Program-made: the position numbers and the translations under genes
The notes under the pieces: model-generated
The model's input: only the letters and a program-made list of their open reading frames with translations
Database searches by the model: none
What the model was told of the DNA's origin: nothing
In this document: one piece after another, positions 7,769-14,515 of the stretch
How the letters are laid out: every line of letters starts with the position of its first letter
Numbering within the stretch: position 1 is the first letter of the stretch
Assembly (NCBI GenBank): GCA_020431545.1
Contig: JAGQIB010000400.1
Coordinates: forward strand, 1 to 14,530
DNA: 14,530 nucleotides
From: Gemmatimonadota bacterium
Lineage (GTDB): Bacteria; ARS69
Direction of reading: 5' to 3'

Positions 7769-8746
7769 CTAGTAGCCGGCGAGATACCGGGCAGCGTCGA
7801 TCAGGTCTTCCGGCCCCGGGAGGAACGCGGCCTCCAGGGGGGGGGCGTAGGGCACCGGAGTGTCCGGAGCCGTCACCCGGAGCACGGGACCGTCCAGCCA
7901 CTCGAAGCACTCCTCCGCGAGGATCGCGGAGATCTCCGCCCCGATGCCGCCGGTGCGGGTCGCCTCGTGGTACACGATCACCTTGCTCGTCTTCTTCGCC
8001 GTCGCGTGGAGCGCTTCGCGATCCAGCGGCAGCAGCGTGCGGAGGTCGATCACCTCCACGGACAGTCCTTCGTGGTCGAGCCGGTCGGCCGCCTCGAGCG
8101 CGTGGTGCACGCACGCGCCGAACGTGACGACCGTGAGATCCTCGCCCTCGCGGGCGGTCGCGGCCTTTCCGATAGGAACCACCCAGTCCTCGTCCGGCAG
8201 GTCTTCCTTGATGCGCCGGTACAGGAACTTGTGCTCGAAGAACAACACCGGATCCGGGTCGCGGATCGCCGCCTTCATCAATCCCTTGGCGTCGCGCGCG
8301 GTGGCGGGCTCCACGATCTTGAGACCGGGCGTGGAGAGGTAGTGGCTCTCCACGTTCTGCGAGTGGTACGGGCCGCCGTGCACGCCGCCGCCGCACGGTC
8401 CGCGCACCACGATCGGCACGCCGATGTTCTGCCGGTAGCGCAGCTTCGCGGCCATGTTGACGACCTGGTTGAACGCGTTCGAGAGGAAGTCGATGAACTG
8501 CATCTCCGCGATCGGCCGCAGGCCGTTCATCGCGGCGCCCACCGACATTCCCACGATCCCGGACTCCGAGATCGGCGTGTCGATCACGCGCTCCGGACCG
8601 AACTCCTCGAGGAAGCCGGCCGTCGCGCGGAACGCGCCGCCGTAAGTTCCGACGTCCTCGCCGATGACGAGCACGGAGTCGTCGCGTCGCATCTCCTCGG
8701 CCATCGCCTCGCGGATCGCCTCGATGTAGGTCGTTCCGGCGGCCAT
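7769..8746 (-). CDS. 2-oxoacid dehydrogenase E1 beta subunit
   Basis: 325 residues. Beta chain of the thiamine-diphosphate-dependent E1 heterotetramer; it completes the active site that decarboxylates the 2-oxoacid. Transketolase-like pyrimidine-binding domain (~5-180) with GEDVGTYGGAF (29-39), the cofactor-activating Glu61 in TPISESG, and GPYHSQN (125-131); C-terminal transketolase domain (~195-320) with VTAPDTPVPYAPPLE (291-305). The EHKFLYRRIKEDLP segment (171-184) is most like branched-chain and pyruvate E1-beta chains. ATG at 8746 shares one base with the E1-alpha stop (TGATG), and GGAGG lies shortly upstream, so the two subunits are probably translationally coupled. Substrate preference is inferred only. 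Confidence 0.95.
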   Translation of the reverse strand: MAAGTTYIEAIREAMAEEMRRDDSVLVIGEDVGTYGGAFRATAGFLEEFGPERVIDTPISESGIVGMSVGAAMNGLRPIAEMQFIDFLSNAFNQVVNMAAKLRYRQNIGVPIVVRGPCGGGVHGGPYHSQNVESHYLSTPGLKIVEPATARDAKGLMKAAIRDPDPVLFFEHKFLYRRIKEDLPDEDWVVPIGKAATAREGEDLTVVTFGACVHHALEAADRLDHEGLSVEVIDLRTLLPLDREALHATAKKTSKVIVYHEATRTGGIGAEISAILAEECFEWLDGPVLRVTAPDTPVPYAPPLEAAFLPGPEDLIDAARYLAGY

Positions 8747-9918
8747 CAGGCGTTCCCTCCCCGCGGGTCGCGAACGTCGTGACGATCGCCGCCGGGAAGA
8801 CCCCGGCCGAGGCGCGTGGCGCCGGCCGGCCCCCAGGCCGGACCGGGCAGCGGACCGGGCCCGCCGTCGTCCGCGTACACGCGACCGAACGCGAACCGCG
8901 GATCCGGCGTGGGCGACGCCACCGCGAACTCCGCATCGGCGTCGATCTCGGCCTTCAGCTCGGCCACGCGCCGGTCGCGCTCGGCCCGCGTGAGGATTCC
9001 TTCCTCCTCCAGCACGCGATCGTAGAGCACGAGCGGGTCGCGCCGCCGCCATTCCTCGAACAGCTCCGGCGGAACGTACTTCGCGTCGTCGTGCTCGGCG
9101 TGTCCCTTCATCCGGAACGTCTTCATCTCGAGCATCACGGGGCCGCCGCCGTCGCGCACTCGCGTGGTCGCGCGTCGCATCGCGTCGTACACCGCGAGCA
9201 CGTCGTTGCCGTCGACGATCTCGGCCGGAAGCCCGTATCCGTCGGCCTTCGCGACGAGATCCTCCGGCCGCGTCTGCATGCGGGTCGGCGTGGAGTACGC
9301 GTAGCCGTTGTTCTCGACCACGAGCACGAGCGGCAGGTCGAGCACCGCCGCCAGGTTCAGCCCCTCGTGAAAATCCCCGGTCGACGTGCCGCCGTCCCCG
9401 ATCCAGGTGACGCACACGGCGTTCTCGCCGCGCTTCTTCGCGGCGAGCGCGATGCCGGCCATGACCGGGATCACCGCGCCGAGGTGCGAGATCGGCGCGA
9501 CGATCCGCTTCTCCGGATTGCCGAAATGCGTGTTGCCGTCGCGGCCGCCGGTCGGGCTCGTGGCGCGTGCGCAGTACTGCGTGAATGCCTCGCGCGGGCG
9601 CACGCCGCGGACGAGCATCACGCCGAGATTGCGGATCAGCGGGCCGACCCAGTCCTGGGGCTCCAGCGCGTACGCCGTGCCGACGGAGATGCCCTCCTGG
9701 CCGAGCGACGTGTACAGGCCGCCCACGACCTTGCCGGTCCGGTACAGCAGACCGAGGCGTTCCTCCACCATGCGGTTCTTCTGCAGCCACTGCCAGATGT
9801 CGAGCTTCTGCTCGGCGGTCAGGCTCGCGGCCTCCGCACCCGTCTCGCCGCCGACGGTGCGCTGCGGCGCCAGCGACCCGGACGCGAACGCACGCTTGCT
9901 GGGACGTTTCGAGGACAC
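8746..9918 (-). CDS. 2-oxoacid dehydrogenase E1 alpha subunit
   Basis: 390 residues. Alpha chain of the decarboxylating E1; binds thiamine diphosphate and Mg2+ through GDG (174-176) ... ENN (202-204), the standard motif. Other family landmarks are NTHFG (129-133), the SHLGAVIPVMAG segment (144-155) and the FRMKGHAEHDD loop (268-278), the region phosphorylated in some mitochondrial homologues. The start is GTG at 9918 with GGAG (9925-9928) six bases upstream; GTG at 9930 is also in frame but lies ahead of that site. It begins 14 bases after the lpd stop. The last ~40 residues (351-390) form a Gly/Pro/Arg-rich tail beyond the usual family end and look disordered. N-terminal residues 1-30 are also low complexity. 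Branched-chain or pyruvate type is likely. Confidence 0.94.
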   Translation of the reverse strand: MSSKRPSKRAFASGSLAPQRTVGGETGAEAASLTAEQKLDIWQWLQKNRMVEERLGLLYRTGKVVGGLYTSLGQEGISVGTAYALEPQDWVGPLIRNLGVMLVRGVRPREAFTQYCARATSPTGGRDGNTHFGNPEKRIVAPISHLGAVIPVMAGIALAAKKRGENAVCVTWIGDGGTSTGDFHEGLNLAAVLDLPLVLVVENNGYAYSTPTRMQTRPEDLVAKADGYGLPAEIVDGNDVLAVYDAMRRATTRVRDGGGPVMLEMKTFRMKGHAEHDDAKYVPPELFEEWRRRDPLVLYDRVLEEEGILTRAERDRRVAELKAEIDADAEFAVASPTPDPRFAFGRVYADDGGPGPLPGPAWGPAGATRLGRGLPGGDRHDVRDPRGGNA

Positions 9919-9932
9919 AGAAGACTCCACGA

Positions 9933-11336
9933 TCAGATGTGCACCGCGTTGCCGTGGACGCCGTGCGCGGCCTCCAGCATCGCTTCCGACAGGGTGGGAT
10001 GCGCGTGCATCAGGCGCGCGATCTCTTCCGTGGTGCATTCCGTCTGCAGCGCGAGCCCCGCCTCGGCGATCAGCTCCGTCGCCTTGGGGCCGATGATGTG
10101 CACGCCGAGCACCTGGTCGTACTTCTTCTCGGAGACGATCTTCACGAAGCCTTCCGTCGCCTCGAGGATGCGCGCCTTGCCGCTCGCGGAGAACGGGAAC
10201 TTGCCCACGACGACGTCGTAGCCCGCGTCCCTCGCGGCCTTCTCGCTCAGGCCCACCGAGGCGACCTCGGGATCCGAGTACGTGCAGCTCGGCGTGGTGA
10301 GATAGTTCACCGGGCGCGTCTCGGCGCCCGCCATGTGCTCCGCGGCCACGATCGCCTCCGCCGACGCGACGTGCGCGAGCTGGGCGGTGGGGATCACGTC
10401 GCCGATCGCCCAGATGCCGGGCACGTTCGTGCGGTACGCATCATCCACGGGGACGAAGCCGCGGTCGTCGATCTTCACGCCCGCCTCGCGCGCGCCGAGT
10501 CCCTCGAGGTAGGGCGCACGACCCACCGCGACGAGCAGCATCGCCGCCTCGAGCTGGGACTCCTCGCCCTTCTTGCTCTGCACCGTGCACCGCACGCCGT
10601 GCGCCGTCGTCTCGACCTTGCCCATGCGCGTGTCCGGCAGACACTCGATGCCGCGCTTGCGGAATGCCTTCTCGAACTCCTTGGAGACTTCCTCGTCTTC
10701 GATCGGAAGGAAGCGGGGCAACAGCTCCACCACCGTGACCTTCGAGCCGAGGCGCGAGAACACCGAAGCGAACTCGACGCCGACCGCGCCGGCGCCGAGC
10801 ACGATCAGGCTTTCCGGCAGCTGCTCGAGCTCGAGAATCTCGTCCGAGGTGACCACGTGCTTTCCGTCCACGTTCACGCCGGGAATCCGGCGGGGGACGG
10901 AGCCGGTGGCGATGAGGATGTTCTTGGTGCGGATGTTCGTCGTGCCGCCCTCACCCTTCACCGAGACGTGCCCCGGACCTTCGATCCGCCCGAGACCGGA
11001 CACGACCTCGATCTTGTTCTTCTTCATCAGGTAGTTCACGCCGGCGGCGGACTTGTCGACGATGACGCCCTTGCGCTTCATCACGCCCGGGAAGTCCACG
11101 CGCACGTTATCCGCGAGGATCCCGTGCTTCTTGGACTCGCGCATCTCCTGCACGAGGTCGGCCGAGTGCAGGAGCGCCTTCGTGGGAATGCAGCCGCGCA
11201 GCAGACACGTCCCGCCGAGGCGGCGGTCCTTCTCGACGATCGCGACGTTCAGGCCGAGCTGGGCCGCCCGGACCGCCCCGACGTACCCCCCGGGGCCGCT
11301 CCCGATGACGACGAGATCCTTCGTCAGGTCTGCCAC
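9933..11336 (-). CDS. lpdA: dihydrolipoamide dehydrogenase (E3)
   Basis: 467 residues. FAD-dependent disulfide oxidoreductase that reoxidises the dihydrolipoyl arm of E2 and makes NADH. N-terminal FAD-binding GSGPGGYVGA (12-21); redox disulfide GGTCLLRGCIPTK with Cys44 and Cys49; NAD-binding GAGAVGVEFASVFSRLG near residue 180; FAD-contacting WAIGDV near residue 315; and the C-terminal HPTLSE with catalytic His446 and Glu451. The start is GTG at 11336, with AAGGAG six bases upstream. It is the first gene of the nine-gene run, and the 174-base gap ahead of it is the most likely place for the operon promoter. Placing E3 first is less common than E1-E2-E3 order but well within known variation. 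Confidence 0.97.
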   Translation of the reverse strand: MADLTKDLVVIGSGPGGYVGAVRAAQLGLNVAIVEKDRRLGGTCLLRGCIPTKALLHSADLVQEMRESKKHGILADNVRVDFPGVMKRKGVIVDKSAAGVNYLMKKNKIEVVSGLGRIEGPGHVSVKGEGGTTNIRTKNILIATGSVPRRIPGVNVDGKHVVTSDEILELEQLPESLIVLGAGAVGVEFASVFSRLGSKVTVVELLPRFLPIEDEEVSKEFEKAFRKRGIECLPDTRMGKVETTAHGVRCTVQSKKGEESQLEAAMLLVAVGRAPYLEGLGAREAGVKIDDRGFVPVDDAYRTNVPGIWAIGDVIPTAQLAHVASAEAIVAAEHMAGAETRPVNYLTTPSCTYSDPEVASVGLSEKAARDAGYDVVVGKFPFSASGKARILEATEGFVKIVSEKKYDQVLGVHIIGPKATELIAEAGLALQTECTTEEIARLMHAHPTLSEAMLEAAHGVHGNAVHI

Positions 11337-11373
11337 GTTCCGCTCCTTCCCTGAGGGATGGCTCGGGCCGGCG

Positions 11374-11388
11374 GTGCGAACGATCGGT
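11374..11388. promoter_or_regulatory. operator-like site, proximal copy of a 15-bp direct repeat
   Basis: Read on the minus strand this is ACCGATCGTTCGCAC. The same sequence with one change (ACCGTTCGTTCGCAC) occurs at 11472-11486, 98 bases further upstream and in the same orientation. This copy would lie in the untranslated leader about 40-50 bases ahead of the lpd start. A 14/15 match twice in a 174-base gap is unlikely to be chance, so I read both as binding sites for one regulator. The regulator is not identified. Confidence 0.5.
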
Positions 11389-11426
11389 AACTCGCGCCGG
11401 CGCCGAAGTTTGCCTGAGGTCGGCGG

Positions 11427-11455
11427 AGTCTACCGCGGCGCTAACGGACGGGAAA
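11427..11455 (-). promoter_or_regulatory. weak candidate promoter for the nine-gene operon
   Basis: On the minus strand a -35-like TTTCCC (11455-11450) and a -10-like TAGACT (11432-11427) are separated by exactly 17 bases. The -10 matches four of six positions of the sigma-70 consensus, the -35 about three. It sits between the two operator-like repeats, a sensible position. Promoter consensus in this lineage is unknown, so this is tentative. Confidence 0.3.
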
Positions 11456-11471
11456 GCCCGCGGATCGGCGA

Positions 11472-11486
11472 GTGCGAACGAACGGT
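11472..11486. promoter_or_regulatory. operator-like site, distal copy of the 15-bp direct repeat
   Basis: Minus-strand ACCGTTCGTTCGCAC, matching 14 of 15 bases of the site at 11374-11388. It lies upstream of the candidate promoter and overlaps the palindrome at 11474-11493. The arrangement, one site on each side of a promoter, suits repression by looping or paired activator/repressor sites. Confidence 0.5.
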
Positions 11487-11493
11487 CGTTCGC
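11474..11493. promoter_or_regulatory. strong palindrome between the DUF3604 gene and the lpd operon
   Basis: GCGAACGA (11474-11481) and TCGTTCGC (11486-11493) form a perfect 8-bp inverted repeat with a four-base centre. The same bases also contain CGAAC-N4-GTTCG (11479-11492), the spacing of the Gram-positive LexA box. It begins 18 bases past the DUF3604 stop. It could be a terminator stem, but no T run follows on the minus strand, so a protein-binding palindrome fits better. Confidence 0.5.
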
Positions 11494-11510
11494 CTGGGTC
11501 TCGGGGGCCT

Positions 11511-13088
11511 TCAGGGCACGAGGACGCGAATCGGCGTCGTCCAGAGCCGTTCGTCGTCGTCGGAGCGTCCGGTCAGCCAGACCGCCGTGCTCTCGTCGAA
11601 CGGGCCGACGGTGAGCTCGATCTCCATCTGGGGGCCGCCGCCCGCGAACTTCCGGTACACCTCGTCTCCGAGCCGGACCTGCACCTCCCGGAGGATCCCC
11701 GGCGCCGCGACCGTGGCCCGCAATCTCGCGCTCGTGCCGGCGCGAAGCTCCAGGGTCTCGCCGAAGGTGCGATCGTCGAGCGTGGCCTCCACGTAGAAGC
11801 GCGGTCCGGAAGTCGCGTAGCAGCGCCCGTTCGCGATGGCGTCGAGGATCGACGCCTCGGTCGGCTGCTCCGCCCACACGGCGGTCAGACCGCCGGGCCA
11901 CGGCGCGTCGCGAATCTCCGGCGGCCACGGGTTTCCCGGCGTGGAGAGGTGCGTGTCCGAGAACGCCACGATCCCGAGCGGCAGCCCTCGGCGAATCGAC
12001 TCCAGCGCGCTCCGGGCCGGATCCGGATCGGACGTCTCGCGAAAGTCCGACTCGTCGTTCGATCCGTGCCCCGAGTAGATCTCGATCGCGCGATCGAATC
12101 CGGGAACGTAGCCCTCCCACACGACGGGCGGCGTGAGGCGTGAGCCCGTCGGGTGCGCGAGCACGGAGACGGCGCCGGTGCCGGCGAGTTCGCGCGCGAG
12201 CGCGGCCGGCGTCGGGGCGTGCCGGAAGGAGACGTAGCGCGGCTCGTCGCCGGGGAAGAGCACCACGCGATGACCCCACTCGCGCGAGGACCACTCCCAC
12301 CCGAGCAGCACCGCGAATCCCGGACGTCGGTACTCCTCGGCCACGGTGCGCACGGAGTCCCATCCGCTCGGCACCGTGTCGAAGCCCACGTCCAGGTACT
12401 GCTGCAGATCGTGCTCCGACACGCAGGTGAAGTCGAGGCGAGCGACGTCGCGCGCGTACGCCAGATAGGTGGCGGGGGGATTCGTTCCGTCGCCGAGGTC
12501 CGTGTGTCCGTGCGCGTCGCCCCAGTACAGGCGCCGCGCCGGCTCACCGGCCCGCACCCGCAGCTCCTCCTCGGTGCGCGCCACGAACACCGGTCCCGCG
12601 ATCGTGGTCTCGCCGTGATCGCTCCGCACCGTCACTCGCTGGAACCCGGGGGTCCGGAACACGATGTCCCGCGCAAAGGAGCCCTGATGCGCCGCGAACG
12701 GCCCGAACGACACGAGGGCGCTGTCGGTCGATTCGATCTCCAGCGTGCCCCGCCACTTGAGGTCCGGCGTGCCGAGGTCCGTGAGCGGCGCCACCGTGAG
12801 CTTCACCGGCTCGCCGACCAGCGCGACCGACGGCACCACCGCGTGCAGACCCGCGCGACCGCGCGATATCACCTCGGCGGTGGCGCTCGTGGAGTCGACC
12901 GCCCCGGTGCGCGCCGTGTCCGGTGTGCCTTGCCGCTCGCACCCCGTGCCGGCGATCAGCGTCAGGGTCGCGGCCAGACAGGCCGCCGGCAGAACCGCCG
13001 CGGAGACCGCCCATCCGGCCGCCGTCCGGGCCGCGCGAAGTGCGATCGCGGCGTCCGGCTTCGCTCGTGCCCCGTCCACGCCCCGCAC
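11511..13088 (-). CDS. DUF3604 / PHP-type metal-dependent predicted lipoprotein
   Basis: 525 residues. A basic N-terminus and hydrophobic segment (~22-49) end at Cys50 (LTLIAGTGC), which fits the broad lipoprotein pattern although position -3 is Gly rather than the usual Leu; Glu at +2 would favour the outer membrane. Residues ~80-170 look like a beta-rich domain. The DUF3604 core starts at LYWGDAHGHTDLGDG (187-201), with candidate metal ligands His193, His195, SEHD (224-227), GWEW (Glu265), His273, AHP (His312) and FSDTH (Asp378, His380), as in PHP-type phosphoesterases. Family members are poorly characterised; phosphoester or related hydrolysis in the periplasm is inferred. GTG at 13088 has GGAGG four bases upstream. 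The gene is flanked by long non-coding gaps, so it is probably monocistronic. Confidence 0.9.
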   Translation of the reverse strand: MRGVDGARAKPDAAIALRAARTAAGWAVSAAVLPAACLAATLTLIAGTGCERQGTPDTARTGAVDSTSATAEVISRGRAGLHAVVPSVALVGEPVKLTVAPLTDLGTPDLKWRGTLEIESTDSALVSFGPFAAHQGSFARDIVFRTPGFQRVTVRSDHGETTIAGPVFVARTEEELRVRAGEPARRLYWGDAHGHTDLGDGTNPPATYLAYARDVARLDFTCVSEHDLQQYLDVGFDTVPSGWDSVRTVAEEYRRPGFAVLLGWEWSSREWGHRVVLFPGDEPRYVSFRHAPTPAALARELAGTGAVSVLAHPTGSRLTPPVVWEGYVPGFDRAIEIYSGHGSNDESDFRETSDPDPARSALESIRRGLPLGIVAFSDTHLSTPGNPWPPEIRDAPWPGGLTAVWAEQPTEASILDAIANGRCYATSGPRFYVEATLDDRTFGETLELRAGTSARLRATVAAPGILREVQVRLGDEVYRKFAGGGPQMEIELTVGPFDESTAVWLTGRSDDDERLWTTPIRVLVP

Positions 13089-13149
13089 GCGACCTCCATC
13101 GCAAGGTCTCCGAACCCCACCCGGAGCACCGACCTCAACTTACCCCATT

Positions 13150-13290
13150 GTGGTGCGAAAAGTGTGTCTGGGCTCCGCGCGCAAGAACCGATGTCCGGAT
13201 CGGTGCGGATCTCATCCCGGTCGAGGCGACAGATGACCAGGATTGCTGGGACCGCGGGGTGATTCGGGGCAGACACACTTTCCGAACCAC
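13150..13290. repeat. 21-bp inverted repeat bounding a 141-bp unit (possible MITE or RNA hairpin)
   Basis: Arms are 13150-13170 and 13270-13290; 19 of 21 positions match, and the shared end is AAAGTGTGTCTG. The 99-base centre carries a smaller hairpin, ACCGAT (13187-13192) with ATCGGT (13199-13204). If transcribed on the minus strand, as the flanking genes are, one of the two mismatches becomes a G-U pair. No target-site duplication is visible at the borders. Terminal inverted repeats of a small, non-autonomous mobile element or the base stem of a structured RNA are the main readings. Confidence 0.7.
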
Positions 13291-13292
13291 CA

Positions 13293-13371
13293 AGGACAGA
13301 ACTCGGGGAGCCCTCCCTCTCGCCGACCCCTCCGCGATTCGACTCGAGCTCAGGCTCCCCGATTCTGTCCT
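13293..13371. repeat. 19-bp inverted repeat with one bulge, abutting the 21-bp pair
   Basis: Arms 13293-13312 and 13353-13371 are exact reverse complements apart from one extra C at 13302; the shared core is AGGACAGAA / TCGGGGAGCC. The loop is 40 bases and includes a CTCGAG palindrome. Only two bases separate it from the 13150-13290 repeat, so the two look like parts of one element. There is no T run to make it an intrinsic terminator. Confidence 0.75.
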
Positions 13372-13376
13372 CGCGG

Positions 13377-13425
13377 GTCGGTCCGGATCCTCTCCGGCGG
13401 GAACCGAGGTCATGTCCGGTCCGAC
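13377..13425. repeat. imperfect 11-bp inverted repeat
   Basis: GTCGGTCCGGA (13377-13387) pairs with TCCGGTCCGAC (13415-13425) at 10 of 11 positions around a 27-base centre. It is weaker than the two adjacent inverted repeats and could be coincidental in GC-rich DNA, but it continues the series of stem-forming sequences. Confidence 0.4.
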
Positions 13426-13459
13426 TCGCTGCCCATCACCAAAGCAACCCGCGGGCCAG

Positions 13460-13469
13460 TTCTCGAGAA
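13460..13469. promoter_or_regulatory. perfect 10-bp palindrome TTCTCGAGAA
   Basis: A perfect palindrome in the gap upstream of the DUF3604 gene, next to the most AT-rich patch of the region (~13476-13505). It is the kind of site a dimeric regulator binds, but it is single-copy here and the assignment is tentative. Confidence 0.3.
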
Positions 13470-13626
13470 TCCCCGCAAGTCGCTGTTTCTAAATGACTTG
13501 AATGGAGATCGCCGACTCCCGGGCCCCGGCCGCGCCGTGTCGAAAGGACTCTCTCGGAGCGTGGGGGGCGAGGCGACGGGACACGCGGCTCGCGCTCGCC
13601 GGCGTGGGAGCACCCCGAATGACGCG

Positions 13627-13655
13627 AAAACGCCCGGACCGCGGGGGCCCGGGCG
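13627..13655 (-). terminator. intrinsic terminator of the upstream TPR gene
   Basis: On the minus strand a 9-bp GC stem (13655-13647 with 13639-13631, one G-U pair) closes a seven-base loop and is followed at once by TTTT (13630-13627). It begins 26 bases past the stop of the gene at 13682-14515. Stem, loop and T run all fit a Rho-independent terminator, separating that gene from the DUF3604 gene. Confidence 0.85.
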
Positions 13656-13681
13656 CTTCGAGGTGGGGATTCGGGGCGCGG

Positions 13682-14515
13682 CTATTCGGCCGGCCACTCG
13701 CCGCCGAGGCCCTTGCCGTCGATCTCCGAGCGGGCGAGGTCGAACGGGAACTCGTGGCCGCGGGAGCTGTCCAGGACCTTGCGGTAGTTGTCGCGGGCGA
13801 CGTCGAGCTGCTTCTCCTGGCGGGCTCGCCACCCGAGGAAGAAGTACATGTCGTTCTGGTACCCGTCGATCGACGACACCGCGGTGCGGTAGTCCTTGTC
13901 GGCGATCGCGCCCGCGAGGAATTCGGCCGACTTCACCGCGCCCTGGCCCGCGCCCGACACGCGCGAACCCATGTCCGAGGGCAGACGTTCCCACGTGCGC
14001 TCCGCGAGCTCGGTCATGCCGAGAGAAGCGAGCGCCATGCCTTCCCACAGACGGGCGGCGGCGTATTCGTTCGGGTCGTCGGCGCCGACGCCGTCGAGCG
14101 CGGCGATGGCGCCGCGGACGTCGCCCTGCGCCAGCAGCACGCGGGCCTCCCAGTTCGCCACGGTGCCTGCGCCGAAGCCGCTCGCTTCGTAGGAGGCGGA
14201 GGCGTCGAGGCCCCGGAACGTCGCGAGCGCCTCGTCGAGGCGGCCCTCCTCGAACGCGAGGATGCCGGTCCAGAGCTGCACGTTGCGGCGCGCGTCGGCG
14301 TCCGCCGCGAAGTCGGTCATCGCGTTCTCGATCAGCGCGTGCGCCCCGCGGAAGTCGCCCTGCGTCAGCGCCCGGCGAACCGAGGCGAGACGGGCGGACA
14401 CGTCGTCCTTCGGGGTGCCGGCGGCCGGGGCGACGGTGTTCGTCACGCGGATCGTCGGCGCGGTCTCTACCGGTTCGGCCCGCGTCGGCTCCGGCAACGT
14501 CTGCGTGTCGGTCAC
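13682..14515 (-). CDS. TPR-like repeat protein of unknown function
   Basis: 277 residues. After a Pro/Thr-rich, probably disordered N-terminus (1-37) comes an array of helical pairs of TPR type: ~40-72 (LTQGDFRGAHALIENAM), ~76-106 (FEEGRLDEALATF), ~118-145 (LLAQGDVRGAIAALDG), ~152-178 and ~224-250 (ARQEKQLDVARDNYRKVL). No signal peptide or membrane segment is seen and no catalytic motif, so it is likely a cytoplasmic scaffold or adaptor. The start is GTG at 14515 with GGAGG five bases upstream (14521-14525). The frame stays open to the right edge, so a longer form cannot be excluded. An intrinsic terminator follows. Its sequence is not related closely to the TPR gene at 352-1233. Confidence 0.8.
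   Translation of the reverse strand: MTDTQTLPEPTRAEPVETAPTIRVTNTVAPAAGTPKDDVSARLASVRRALTQGDFRGAHALIENAMTDFAADADARRNVQLWTGILAFEEGRLDEALATFRGLDASASYEASGFGAGTVANWEARVLLAQGDVRGAIAALDGVGADDPNEYAAARLWEGMALASLGMTELAERTWERLPSDMGSRVSGAGQGAVKSAEFLAGAIADKDYRTAVSSIDGYQNDMYFFLGWRARQEKQLDVARDNYRKVLDSSRGHEFPFDLARSEIDGKGLGGEWPAE

Larger units (their letters stand above)
13089..13681. other. ~590-base structured intergenic region
   Basis: No believable coding frame: the small frames crossing it lack family resemblance and shift with the inverted repeats. From high to low coordinates it holds the terminator of the upstream TPR gene (13627-13655), a short AT-rich patch with CAAGTC/GACTTG arms (13476-13481, 13495-13500), a 10-bp palindrome (13460-13469), an imperfect hairpin (13377-13425), and two abutting long inverted repeats (13293-13371, 13150-13290). 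The promoter of the DUF3604 gene should lie here, but no convincing -35/-10 pair is visible. Confidence 0.7.

Noticed and set aside
6491..8782. 763-codon plus-strand frame
   Set aside because: Antisense to E2 and E1-beta, both unmistakable; no domain signature of its own.
6399..8936. N-terminal extension of the lipB-Nudix frame to a 1211-residue protein
   Set aside because: The upstream part is an out-of-frame shadow of E2 and E1-beta, without family resemblance; LipB similarity begins at about 6398.
9585..11354. 589-codon plus-strand frame
   Set aside because: Antisense to lpd; high Arg/His/Leu composition reflecting complementary codons.
13150..13290. Integron attC site
   Set aside because: The inverted arms lack the expected core GTTRRRY-type ends and there is no cassette or integrase in view.
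13135..13413. 92-codon minus-strand frame in the intergenic region
   Set aside because: It runs straight through both long inverted repeats, has no domain or convincing ribosome site, and its composition is not gene-like.
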